Below, piece by piece: positions 53,300-64,000 of a stretch of DNA of 64,000 bases. This stretch comes from Phytophthora colocasiae. Lineage: Eukaryota > Oomycota > Peronosporomycetes > Peronosporales > Peronosporaceae. Position 1 is the stretch's first letter. The number at the start of each line of letters is the position of its first letter. The notes beneath the pieces were generated by a model that worked only from the letters and a program-made list of their open reading frames with translations, did no database searches and was not told the DNA's origin. The stretch lies in NCBI GenBank assembly GCA_018806915.1, contig JAGKQI010000036.1, positions 124,001 through 188,000 on the forward strand. Reading direction: 5' to 3'. The translations under genes were made by a program, and so were the position numbers.

Positions 53300-56200
53300 C
53301 TACACAGCAGAACGCCGGGCAGCGTAGCAGGTTAAAGCAGCATTGTGATGGTGTAGCGTAAGGGTTGCGTAGCAGAACGTCGAGCAGCGTACCAGGTAGA
53401 ACAGCCTAGTAGGTAGGGCAGCGTAGCAGGTTAAAGCAGCAATGTGATGGTGTAGCGTAAGGGTTGCGTAGCAGAACGTCGAGCAGCGTACCAGGTAGAA
53501 CAGCCTAGTAGGTAGGGCAGCGTAGCAGGTTATAGCAGCATTGTGACCAGTACGGCTCCAGCAATGTAACGGGTAGCGTAGCAGATCGTCGACCAGTGTA
53601 CCAGGTAGAACAGCCTAGTAGGTAGGGCAGCGTAGCAGGTTATAGCAGCATTGCGACCAGGTTCGAGTAGCGTGGCAGGTTATAGCAGCATTGTGACCAG
53701 TAGGGCTCCAGCAAGGGTAGCGTAGCAGATCATCGCAGCGTACCAGGTAGAACAGCCTAGTAGGTAGGGCAGCGTAGCAGGTTATAGCAGCATTGTGACC
53801 AGTACGGCTCCAGCAACGTAACGGGTAGCGTAGCAGATCATCGCAGCGTACCAGGTAGAACAGCCTAGTAGGTAGGGCAGCGTAGCAGGTTATAGCAGCA
53901 TTGCGACCAGGTTCGAGTAGCGTGGCAGGTTATAGCAGCATTGTGACCAGTAGGGCTCCAGCAAGGGTAGCGTAGCAGATCATCGCAGCGTACCAGGTAG
54001 AACAGCCTAGTAGGTAGTGCAGCGTAGCAGGTTATAGCAGCATTGTGACCAGTACGGCTCCAGCAATGTAACGGGTAGCGTAGCAGATCGTCGACCAGTG
54101 TACCAGGTAGAACAGCCTAGTAGGTAGGGCAGCGTAGCAGGTTATAGCAGCATTGCGACCAGGTTCGAGTAGCGTGGCAGGTTATAGCAGCATTGTGACC
54201 AGTAGGGCTCCAGCAAGGGTAGCGTAGCAGATCATCGCAGCGTACCAGGTAGAACAGCCTAGTAGGTAGTGCAGCGTAGCAGGTTATAGCAGCATTGTGA
54301 CCAGTACGGCTCCAGCAATGTAACGGGTAGCGTAGCAGATCGTCGACCAGCGTACCAGGTAGAACAGCCTAGTAGGTAGGGCAGCGTAGCAGGTTATAGC
54401 AGCATTGCGACCAGGTTCGAGTAGCGTGGCAGGTTATAGCAGCATTGTGACCAGTAGGGCTCCAGCAAGGGTAGCGTAGCAGATCATCGCAGCGTACCAG
54501 GTAGAACAGCCTAGTAGGTAGGGCAGCGTAGCAGGTTATAGCAGCATTGTGACCAGTACGGCTCCAGCAACGTAACGGGTAGCGTAGCAGATCATCGCAG
54601 CGTACCAGGTAGAACAGCCTAGTAGGTAGGGCAGCGTAGCAGGTTATAGCAGCATTGCGACCAGGTTCGAGTAGCGTGGCAGGTTATAGCAGCATTGTGA
54701 CCAGTAGGGCTCCAGCAAGGGTAGCGTAGCAGATCATCGCAGCGTACCAGGTAGAACAGCCTAGTAGGTAGTGCAGCGTAGCAGGTTATAGCAGCATTGT
54801 GACCAGTACGGCTCAGCAAACAGCGAACGCAGGTACCGGTAGCGTAGCAGATCGTCGACCAGCGGTACCATTGGTAGAACAGCCTAGCGGTAAGGGCAGC
54901 GTAGCAGGTTAGCAGCAGGTGACCAGGTACCTGCAACATTGCGACCAGGTTCGAGTAACGTGGCATAGCAGCATTGCGCAGTAGGGCTCAGCAATAGCGT
55001 AGCAGATCATCGCAGCGTACCAGGCAGAACAGCCTAGTGGTAGGGCAGCGTAGCAGGTTATACATTAGACCAGTACGGCTCCAGCAACGTAACGGGTAGC
55101 GTAGCAGATCGTCCGCAGTGTACCTAGAACAGCCTAGTAGTAGGGCAGCGCAGCGGGTTATAGCAGCATTGCGACCAGGTTCGAGTAACGTGGCAGGTTA
55201 TTGGCAACTGACCAGTAGGGCTCCAGCAAGGGTAGCGTAGCAGATCATCGCAGCGTACCAGGTAGAACAGCCTAGTAGGTAGTGCAGCGTAGCAGGTTAT
55301 AGCAGCATTGTGACCAGTACGGCTCCAGCAACGTAACGGGTAGCGTAGCAGATCGTCGACCAGTGTACCAGGTAGAACAGCCTAGTAGGTAGGGCAGCGT
55401 AGCGGGTTATAGCAGCATTGCGACCAGGTTCGAGTAACGTGGCAGGTTATAGCAGCATTGTGACCAGTAGGGCTCCAGCAAGGGTAGCGTAGCAGATCAT
55501 CGCAGCGTACCAGGTAGAACAGCCTAGTAGGTAGTGCAGCGTAGCAGGTTATAGCAGCATTGTGACCAGTACGGCTCCAGCAACGTAACGGGTAGCGTAG
55601 CAGATCGTCGACCAGCGTACCAGGTAGAACATCCTAGTAGGTAGGGCAGCGTACCAGGTTAAAGCAGCAATGTGATGGTGTAGCGTAAGGGTTGCGTAGC
55701 AGAACGTCAAGCAGCGTACCAGGTAGAACAGCCTAGTAGGTAGGGCAGCGTAGCAGGTTATAGCAGCATTGTGACCAGTACGGCTCCAGCAATGTAACGG
55801 GTAGCGTAGCAGATCGTCGACCAGTGTACCAGGTAGAACAGCCTAGTAGGTAGGGCAGCGTAGCGGGTTATAGCAGCATTGCGACCAGGTTCGAGTAACG
55901 TGGCAGGTTATAGCAGCATTGTGACCAGTAGGGCTCCAGCAAGGGTAGCGTAGCAGATCATCGCAGCGTACCAGGTAGAACAGCCTAGTAGGTAGGGCAG
56001 CGTAGCAGGTTATAGCAGCATTGTGACCAGTACGGCTCCAGCAACGTAACGGGTAGCGTAGCAGATCGTCGACCAGTGTACCAGGTAGAACAGCCTAGTA
56101 GGTAGGGCAGCGTAGCGGGTTATAGCAGCATTGCGACCAGGTTCGAGTAACGTGGCAGGTTATAGCAGCATTGTGACCAGTAGGGCTCCAGCAAGGGTAG

Positions 56201-58000
56201 CGTAGCAGATCATCGCAGCGTACCAGGTAGAACAGCCTAGTAGGTAGGGCAGCGTAGCAGGTTATAGCAGCATTGTGACCAGTACGGCTCCAGCAACGTA
56301 ACGGGTAGCGTAGCAGATCGTCGACCAGTGTACCAGGTAGAACAGCCTAGTAGGTAGGGCAGCGTAGCAGGTTATAGCAGCATTGCGACCAGGTTCGAGT
56401 AACGTGGCAGGTTATAGCAGCATTGTGACCAGTAGGGCTCCAGCAAGGGTAGCGTAGCAGATCATCGCAGCGTACCAGGTAGAACAGCCTAGTAGGTAGG
56501 GCAGCGTAGCAGGTTATAGCAGCATTGTGACCAGTAGGGCTCCAGCAAGGGTAGCGTAGCAGATCATCGCAGCGTACCAGGTAGAACAGCCTAGTAGGTA
56601 GTGCAGCGTAGCAGGTTATAGCAGCATTGTGACCAGTAGGGCTCCAGCAAGGGTAGCGTAGCAGATCATCGCAGCGTACCAGGTAGAACAGCCTAGTAGG
56701 TAGGGCAGCGTAGCAGGTTATAGCAGCATTGTGACCAGTAGGGCTCCAGCAAGGGTAGCGTAGCAGATCATCGCAGCGTACCAGGTAGAACAGCCTAGTA
56801 GGTAGGGCAGCGTAGCAGGTTATAGCAGCATTGTGACCAGTACGGCTCCAGCAACGTAACGGGTAGCGTAGCAGATCATCGCAGCGTACCAGGTAGAACA
56901 GCCTAGTAGGTAGGGCAGCGTAGCAGGTTATAGCAGCATTGCGACCAGGTTCGAGTAGCGTGGCAGGTTATAGCAGCATTGTGACCAGTAGGGCTCCAGC
57001 AAGGGTAGCGTAGCAGATCATCGCAGCGTACCAGGTAGAACAGCCTAGTAGGTAGTGCAGCGTAGCAGGTTATAGCAGCATTGCGACCAGGTTCGAGTAA
57101 CGTGGCAGGTTATAGCAGCATTGTGACCAGTAGGGCTCCAGCAAGGGTAGCGTAGCAGATCATCGCAGCGTACCAGGTAGAACAGCCTAGTAGGTAGGGC
57201 AGCGTAGCAGGTTATAGCAGCATTGTGACCAGTACGGCTCCAGCAACGTAACGGGTAGCGTAGCAGATCGTCGACCAGTGTACCAGGTAGAACAGCCTAG
57301 TAGGTAGGGCAGCGTAGCGGGTTATAGCAGCATTGCGACCAGGTTCGAGTAACGTGGCAGGTTATAGCAGCATTGTGACCAGTAGGGCTCCAGCAAGGGT
57401 AGCGTAGCAGATCATCGCAGCGTACCAGGTAGAACAGCCTAGTAGGTAGGGCAGCGTAGCAGGTTATAGCAGCATTGTGACCAGTACGGCTCCAGCAACG
57501 TAACGGGTAGCGTAGCAGATCGTCGACCAGTGTACCAGGTAGAACAGCCTAGTAGGTAGGGCAGCGTAGCGGGTTATAGCAGCATTGCGACCAGGTTCGA
57601 GTAACGTGGCAGGTTATAGCAGCATTGTGACCAGTAAGGCTCCAGCAAGGGTAGCGTAGCAGATCATCGCAGCGTACCAGGTAGAACAGCCTAGTAGGTA
57701 GGGCAGCGTAGCAGGTTATAGCAGCATTGTGACCAGTACGGCTCCAGCAACGTAACGGGTAGCGTAGCAGATCGTCGACCAGCGTACCAGGTAGAACATC
57801 CTAGTAGGTAGGGCAGCGTAGCAGGTTATAGCAGCATTGCGACCAGGTTCGAGTAGCGTAGCAGGTTATAGCAGCATTGTGACCAGTAGGGCTCAAGCAG
57901 CGTAACGGGTAGCGTAGCAGCCAGTAGAACGTCGAGTAGCGTAGCAGCCAGCAAAGGTCGAGCAGCGTAGTCAGCAATTTCGTGTAGTGCACGTCGAGCA
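53300..58000. repeat. 4.7-kb minisatellite with 252-bp higher-order unit
   Basis: A tandem array built from GTAGCAG-like short words. Two sub-units alternate. X is about 108-111 bp, with CAGTACGGCTCCAGCAACG. Y is about 141-144 bp, with GCGACCAGGTTCGAGT and CAGTAGGGCTCCAGCAAGG. Both open with CGTACCAGGTAGAACAGCCT. X+Y repeats every 252 bp (for example 53989, 54241, 54493), with local X-only and Y-only runs. A third type with GGGTTGCGTAGCAGAACGTC flanks the array at 53340-53500 and recurs near 55690. Copies are nearly identical except for a degraded block at about 54810-55230. ORFs inside are artefacts of the repeat. No centromeric or other role can be claimed from sequence. Confidence 0.95.
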
Positions 58001-58945
58001 GGGCGTCAGGAGATTGGGTAATGGGGGACTTGAGGGGGGCTTGGTGAAATTGAAAATGAGGCTCCGCTTTGCGATTCTTGCCGCGAGGATCGCGCACATG
58101 AGGTTGGCTAGAGCTTCAACTTGCTGGCCAATTAGCACTCGTCATTTTTACGCTAGCGCCTCTTATTGGCGGAATCGTCAGAGCGAACCCGCCGGGGAAA
58201 AGCTTGGGTTGGAAAAGCGCGCGGAAACACGTATAGTGGGCCTTGCGACCGCGTAGGAATCATGTTGGCTTCAAGTTCAACCTCAACATATGATTACTAT
58301 AATACTCACACTATAATATTGATATTACTATACGTGGCGAAGAGTGTGTTTGTACTTGCGATAGTATGAACCCTGACAATAAAATGTCAACTGCGAAGAA
58401 ACGTCGACTTGAGATTTCAATTATCAGCGATGGTCTGCATTTCACTCACTTTCTGTAGTCCGCCATGGGGACGATGATTAAACGCAGTTGCAGTAGTTAG
58501 TGGTAGTTCACGGGTGGCACGACCGTGCAGAAGCCGCCCGGAAAAATTGACCGTTTTGAAGTTGTTGCTAGAACTTCACAGCCGGCTACGAAAGCGCATT
58601 CAGGGACGTGGACACCCACGTTGAAGCTCCCAGTCCGGCTCGGCGTGGCTTTAGTGTCATAGACCTCTTTCGATGATACCGCAGCCAAGACTGCTGCCTC
58701 ATGTTGTGAGGATGTTTAACTTTATCGATGGACGCCCTGTCCATTCTGCAGAGTGCGTCGTATGAATTTCATTAGTAGTGCTGGTACAGAAAGACAACAT
58801 GCCGCTGAAGATCTTCTGCTTTTAAACCAGCTTATACCATATTAATCATAGTCCGGAATCTACCACAGAGAAGAAGAGAGAAGTTGATTAACTTTTAGCG
58901 GGGACGTAATCATCCTTGCGTTTTAGTCGCGTTCTCCACGTTGAA
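58001..58945. other. Gap between minisatellite and third Gypsy
   Basis: No convincing gene. A minus-strand ORF at 58497-58688 (FNVGVHVPECAFVAGCEVL) is protein-like but unrecognised. 58260-58380 is AT-rich. Confidence 0.35.
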
Positions 58946-61900
58946 TCAAGGTTTGTGTATTCTCGTGACGTTCACGAGAATACAAAATTTGTAAGTGGAT
59001 GTGTATACTGCTGAGTTGATGGCGAACTCCGCATTCGCCAGATGTACATCCCAGTTGTCTTGTCGAGGCGACACATAACAGCGTAGATACTCCTCAAGCG
59101 TCCGGTTCGCGCACTCCGTTTGGCCATCACCCTGAGCACGATATGCTACCGTCATCTTGAGCTTGGTCCCGACGTCTTCAAATACTTGACTCCAAAATCC
59201 CGAGATAAACTTAGTGTCACGGTCCGATACAATATCCTGTGGCATTCCGTGAAGTCTCCAAATGTTGTCAATGAAAAGCGCTGCCACTTCTTGAGCCGAA
59301 ACAGTCTTCACAGTGGGAATAAAATGCGAACGCTTTGTCAAACGGTCGACCACCACCCAAATAGAATTGTTGCCTCGCTTGGTATCAGGAAGATCTGTAA
59401 TGAAATCCATCGAGATGGAGCGCCACCGCTCGTCTGGAATCTGTAACGGTTCCATCAAACCTGGGGTTTTTGAGAGCCTAGGCTTGTTTCGCCGACAATC
59501 TTCGCAATCTGCAATGTACTTCTTGATCGTCCGAATCATCCGTGGCCAATACCAGTCCGCCTGTATTTTCAAGTACGTACGATCTGTACCGGGGTGGCCA
59601 CCGTAGTTGGAATCATGGACTTCCGATATAATCTTGTGCTTCACGTTCAGGATGTTCGGCACCACAATCCTTGGTTTCACGTCGGTCGATCCTTGATACC
59701 ACACCAGGTTGTCTTCCACGAAATACGCTTTGTACTGTTTCCCCGATACTGTTGTGGAACCATTGTCGCGCTTGTTAATCACATGTCGAATTTCTTGTAT
59801 CACCTTGTCCTTCTTGTAACCATCAATGATAATCTTGACTAAGTCGCTGGTCGGTAGGATCTCAGTCACCCGGAGCTGATAGCTAGTCTCGTTGAAGCTT
59901 GGAACGAGCAGATCATGGAACTCCTTCGTCTCAGGTTTGAGGTCCGGTCGTCGACTGAGTGCATCCGCTATTCCATTCTTGGCACCGGGGAGATACGCGA
60001 AAACGGGTTGGTATTCTGCCAGGATGTCGTACCATCGAGCGAGACGTCGATTTGCCATCTTCTGCTGGAAAATACCTTCGAGGGACTTGTGATCTGTTTC
60101 AATCATCACTGGTCGATCCAAACAGTAAATCCGAAATGCAGCTAACGCATTAACAATTGCGAGTAACTCTTGCTGCTGAGTAGGGTACTTCAGCTCTGCC
60201 GATTTCATCTTCCGACTCGTGAACGCGATTGGTCGCTCGACACCATCAACCACTTGGAATAGAACGCCACCGACAGCAAACTGACTTGCATCGGTTCGTA
60301 GATGCATCTGCTTTGTGAAATCAGGCAACTGCAAGACGGGTGTATCGGCTAATCGCTGTTTCAGTTCCTTGAAGCTCTTGAGTTGCTCCGCATTCAGTGA
60401 GATCTTCGAGTTCCGCTGGCCCTTCTTCTTCAGCAGAGTAAACAGCGGTACAGTCAACTCTGCATAATGTTCACAAAATCGTTGCACGTATCCAGTCAAA
60501 CCGAGAAAACTGTGCAGCTGATCTTGGGTTCTTGGGACCGGCCAATCACGAATTGTTTGCACCTTGTCAGGGTCGATCCGCACACCTTGCGCCCGATAAA
60601 ATCTCCGAGACATGGAATCTCTTCGGCGCAGAACACACACTTCGACAACTTCACATACAGCTTGTTTGCCTTGAGAATCTCGAGCACGTCGCGCAGCGCT
60701 TGTAGATGTTTGCCGATATCCTTGGACTTCGTGAAGATATAGATGTCATCGTAGAACGACCGGGTATGCGGCAACCCCTTGAACAGGGACGATGTCAATC
60801 GGTGCATCGTCGCTGGAGCGTTACTGACTCCCATGGGCAATACCAGATACTCATACAGTCCACTTGGTGCTTGAAATGCCGTATACTTGATATGATCAGT
60901 CTTCATTCGTACTTGGTAGTAGGCAGACATCAGATCCATGCACGAAAAATATTAGGCACCTGCCATACTGTCGAAAACATCTTCTTTCCGAGTCATCGGC
61001 ACACTCTGACGAACTGTGTTCGTGTTGAGGTACCGGTAATCATGGACAATGCGCCATCCAACGGGTTTACGAACACAAAACGTCGGGGCTGCATGTGGAC
61101 TGATGCTTGGACGGATCAATCCCTTGGAAATCATCTCGCGTACCCACTTGTCGATCTCGGTCTTCTGCTCTGGTGATAGTCGCCACTGTTGACGATACAT
61201 CGCCACGCTTGTATCCTTCACATCGATCCGGTGCTCGATCTCACGCTCCATCCATCAGGTAACTCTGGCTTGAACACGGTATCCTTGTACTCTTCAAGAA
61301 CTGGAAACGCTGGATTATCTTTGAATGACTCCCAGTCAGTGTGAAGAAATCGTTTAGCCTTCTCTGATCCAACATTGTCCGGTTCGTCACTCCGCTTGAT
61401 GTCATGTCCAATCTCCTTGATCGTGTCGTTCGTCAGCACGATCATGAAATCATGTTCGGGTTGGTCCTTCGCGGATAGACGTAGAAACTTCCTCAGTTTC
61501 TTCCTTGTGATGTACTTTGTCTCAACTCCTTCCGAGTCAACTACTCCAAGAGTAAACATTGCTTCCACTTGAGCATCCTTCTTCTCTCTCCGAGAGAGAT
61601 TCTTGACGTCTCCAGCTGGTCTTTCAGCAGCGTCCACCTCGCACTTCGACTGCGTTTCTGGCACGGCGGCTCGACAGGAATCACGGCTTATCGTGGTAGA
61701 GCTTTCGCTGTCCACAGCATCGTGAAGCCCAGAGCCATTCGCCTGACTGCATTTCCCGCAGGGAGTCGAAGTATCCTTTGCTGAGGCTCCACCGGAGTCG
61801 GCATCCTTGAAGCATCGACGTTTTTAGTCGACGTTCGGTTGTACATCCACAAAGAATGGCATCCCGAGAACACAATCGAACTCATCGGGGATATCGAAGA

Positions 61901-62345
61901 CGACAGCAACACACAGGTAGTTGGATACACCCTTGAGTTGAATCTCAACCTTCACTAGTTCCAACTTGGACTCTCCAACCTTGTTGTTGCCAAGCTTCAC
62001 TCGAATGGTACGCTCCGAGTACACTTGAGTCTTCAATCCATGTTCCTTGACAAATCCACGCGATACATACACTGTTGTAGCACCACAGTCCAGGAGAAAA
62101 TTGGTCTTGGACTTCTTGTCACTCTGTACCAGGTCTCCATCCACCGCAAATAAAGGTGCGCGGTTATACACTAGAGGGTCTTCGCAAAGCAGATTCAACA
62201 TAGCTTCGTTTACGGTTAAATCTTCTTCGTTACTCCTCGCCACGACAGTTCCCTCTTTTACTGACGTGGCTGGTCGTTTCCCTGGTCGCTCTTTAGCTTC
62301 TTGCAGTCGCGCTTGAAGTGGCCGGGTTTCTTGCAGTAGAAGCAC
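58946..62345 (-). pseudogene. Ty3/Gypsy pol (protease, RT, RNase H, integrase), third element
   Basis: Protease 61824-62345 with LLDCGATTVYVS (Cys in place of Thr/Ser after the catalytic Asp). Linker 61218-61715. RT 60496-61251 (AAPTFCVRKPVGWRIVHDYR, MDLMSAYYQVRM, FYDDIYIF) with an in-frame TAA at 60952-60954. A frame change at about 60620 leads to 58946-60640 (564 aa): RT thumb, RNase H (LRTDASQFAVGGVLF, TDHKSLEGI), integrase finger (H...GGHPG...CEDC) and core (SMDFITDLP, IVSDRDTKF, GDGQTECANR). The integrase is cut after AINSAVYTS by unrelated sequence and there is no chromodomain. This lineage lacks the second RNase H. A frame change lies near 61240. Confidence 0.85.
58957..58983. repeat. 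Perfect hairpin, 12-bp arms, at the Gypsy integrase breakpoint
   Basis: GTATTCTCGTGA, CGT, TCACGAGAATAC. It sits exactly where the integrase reading frame of the minus-strand Gypsy ceases to look like integrase. Confidence 0.7.
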
Positions 62346-63347
62346 ACCGGTCCTTCTTTACTCTGCTCCGCAGGAGCGTAGTGACCGGGCTTGAATGAGC
62401 GCTTGCTGAACGGCTTCTTGTCCTGCGAGTGATTCGTCCTTGGTGTACCACGGCGTTGTTCGCGCTCGGGCTTCTCGTGGCCGACCTTGCGGTCGCCACT
62501 GAAGTGGGACACCTCGTACTTGACCGCTTGATCCATCGCTTCGCTCAGCGTCGTCGTGTTCTGCAACTTGACGTATGCTTGAGTCGCGCGCTTGAGGCCA
62601 TCGCAGTAGTAGCTGACTTGGTCCACTTCGCTCATGTTCTCCACGCGGAAGATCAGCGCGGAATACTTGCCGTTGTAGTCCTCGATATCATCGACTTGAC
62701 GCAGTTGACGGAGCTTCTGACGCAGAACGGCTTGGTAGTTGGAGGCTTCAAAGTGTGCTAGAGCGCCCACGTCTGCTCTTCAGCTGCGATCCTTGATGCC
62801 CAGAACAGGTAGTTGGAGGCTTCAAAGTGTGCTAGAGCGCCCACGTCTGCTCTTCAGCTGCGATCCTTGATGCCCAGAACCAACCAGACGCTGGGTCTTC
62901 CATGGCAGTTCCGGCGATGGCTGGGAGCGTCGTGTTATCGTCGGACGCATCGTGTCCATGGATACGACACAGCGTCTCCACTTGGAAGAGCCACTGACGC
63001 ACGTCTTCGCCGCGCTTGCCCTTGAACTTCGGCAGGCCGCTTGGAACGCGAGGCCTGTTTTCTGGCGCTCTTGTCGGCTGGGCATGACGGCTGGCTCGTA
63101 GGGTTTCCAGTTCAGCGCGCAGCTCGGCCAGCTGGGTTTCCAGAGTGTCTTGGTCTCCTCCATCTCCCGTTGCTTCGTCTTGAACGTTCTGGCGGGTCGT
63201 GGGGGCCATGGTGGTTGAGACTTGACCAACAAGTGCTACCAGTGAATCAAACTGGCCCCGGCTGGAGGGAGAAGAGGCGAAGCTGGTTGGGGCTGGCGGG
63301 GAGAATCCGAAGTGTGGTCGCTCCCCGACCAACTGCCCGGCAACCAA
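62258..63347 (-). pseudogene. Ty3/Gypsy gag, third element
   Basis: N-terminal part 62832-63347 (coiled coil LETQLAELRAELETLRAS, then LPKFKGKRGEDVRQWLFQ, the usual Gag entry). C-terminal part 62258-62770 (LRQVDDIEDYNGKYSALIFR, one CCHC knuckle CFYCKKPGHFKRDC). A 74-bp tandem duplication at 62734-62880 shifts the frame and separates the two parts. Removing one copy would restore the frame relation, so the duplication is the inactivating lesion I can see. Confidence 0.8.
62734..62880. repeat. 74-bp tandem duplication inside gag
   Basis: GGTAGTTGGAGGCTTC begins at 62734 and again at 62808, and the following 57 bases are the same in both copies. 74 is not a multiple of three, so gag is frameshifted. 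Confidence 0.85.
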
Positions 63348-63424
63348 ATGGTTGGTTGCGGGAGCCCCTATATTATCATAACCTACATAATAGGCTAGAC
63401 TACCTAAAAGAATACCTAACCTTC
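63348..63424 (-). repeat. Truncated 5' LTR end of the third Gypsy (tentative)
   Basis: Upstream of gag in element orientation there is a TATA-containing stretch (TGTAGGTTATGATAATATAG on the minus strand) ending in CAACCAACCA and followed by TTTGGTTGCCGGGC. It could be LTR or leader; the outer part is missing. Confidence 0.3.
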
Positions 63425-63429
63425 CTGAT

Positions 63430-63605
63430 ACAGTGTCGTAGCCGCATACGTGACAACGCCCAGGGCAAAGACGCCGTACACTAGCCAGCCGTGCAGCTCA
63501 GCCTCCGTCTCAATTTCCATCGTCTGCAGGCCAGGATACAAGTGGCCAATCAGATACTCAGAGTACATGAAGTACACTGCATTCAACAAGTACGCAGTAG
63601 AGTCG
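63430..63605 (-). pseudogene. Orphan C-terminal exon of a membrane protein
   Basis: The minus-strand frame reads STAYLLNAVYFMYSEYLIG, LYPGLQTMEIETEAELHGWL, VYGVFALGVVTYAATT and ends LYQEG-stop at about 63430. Two hydrophobic segments and an acidic loop give real-protein character. An in-frame TAA lies just upstream of this stretch, so it is a fragment or an exon behind a splice acceptor. It is too short for the usual ORF cut-off and family is not recognised. Confidence 0.4.
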
Positions 63606-64000
63606 ACGGTAGTCGTTGCTTATCAGACCTATCGATATTCTAAAACCGTCCTAATATCCTGCCCTCCACCTGGATGCCTGTACCAACCTATTTCACAGCT
63701 CGGCTAACACAAATTTGTCTGGACCAGTCCTCGAGACGAGCTCGAGACGATTCACCCCACATAATTTCATCTGGTTCGCAGTTCGATTCTTGGCCAGGTA
63801 TCCATTTTCAGGTTCATGGAGATGCTTTATTCAATTGGGCGCGAGAGTACCGAAGAGGTTGATCAGCCGTCCGTCCCGGTGGCACTTCAATGCTCTGATG
63901 AAAGGCGGCGAATACAAACACCCGTTCGCCATGCACACCAGTAAAAATGCAAAAAAACAACAACTAAGCATAGTCCCCGTTTAGTTTCCTTGAGCTCATC
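63606..64000. other. Right edge, no supported gene
   Basis: A plus-strand ORF at 63715-63984 shows some protein-like runs (SRWHFNALMKGGEYKHPFAM) but no recognised domain; another frame gives FDSWPGIHFQVHGDALFNWA. Possibly a decayed gene continuing past the window. Confidence 0.25.

Noticed and set aside
53300..58100. CRISPR-like array or repeat-protein gene in the 53-58 kb repeats, and minus ORFs at 54619 and 57801
   Set aside because: There are no unique spacers; the whole unit repeats. The ORFs only exist because the unit lacks stops in one frame.
1..64000. tRNA and rRNA genes
   Set aside because: No cloverleaf with A and B boxes or rRNA core sequence was noticed; the GGTTATGAGCCC sites are primer sites, not tRNA genes.

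Overview
The window looks like an oomycete genome, most like Phytophthora. Evidence: a crinkler (CRN) effector with an LQLFLA-type motif at residues 47-53 plus a NTPase; a Crypton tyrosine-recombinase transposon; Ty1/Copia elements primed from the anticodon arm of a tRNA; Ty3/Gypsy elements with a second RNase H; hAT and piggyBac transposons; a DOT1-like methyltransferase; and short GT-AG introns. The species cannot be fixed from sequence alone. It is a repeat-rich, gene-poor accessory region. Most long reading frames are transposon genes, and nearly all carry stops or frameshifts.

Layout. 1-2944: AT-rich sequence with a short dispersed repeat, then the gag and 5' LTR of a minus-strand Copia. 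2963-5538: the two halves of a CRN gene on opposite strands. 5770-8030: a hairpin and a broken Crypton. 8031-13674: the 3' half of a Gypsy pol (plus strand) meeting a coiled-coil accessory ORF (minus strand) tail to tail. 13675-18729: a complete Copia with near-identical LTRs and a 5-bp target duplication. 18735-20500: LTR and leader sequence of two Gypsy families. 20527-22460: a hAT transposase cut by a solo LTR. 22700-23325: an HSP70 retrocopy. 23575-31160: a Gypsy LTR, a second copy of the accessory ORF, and again a tail-to-tail Gypsy gag/pol. 31387-42162: an integrase fragment, then a long Gypsy (LTR, giant gag, pol) whose 3' end is taken over by another LTR family. 42266-53222: DOT1-like gene, coiled-coil gene, ADP/ATP-carrier retrocopy, piggyBac transposase with introns, a single-pass membrane protein, and a P-loop kinase-like gene. 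53300-58000: a 4.7-kb minisatellite with a 252-bp higher-order period. 58946-63424: a third, minus-strand Gypsy. 63430-64000: an orphan membrane exon and unexplained sequence.

The most interesting signals are these. (1) A conserved accessory protein family occurs twice, both times antisense and tail to tail with a chromodomain-ended Gypsy pol, with spacers of similar length (about 363 and 385 bp). This looks like an unreported part of the element. (2) Two Gypsy families are each saturated along coding, antisense-ORF and LTR/leader sequence with their own short motif: GATC in one and TCTGAA/TTCAGA in the other. (3) The CRN gene appears split by an inversion. All calls come from reading the sequence; no database search was run.
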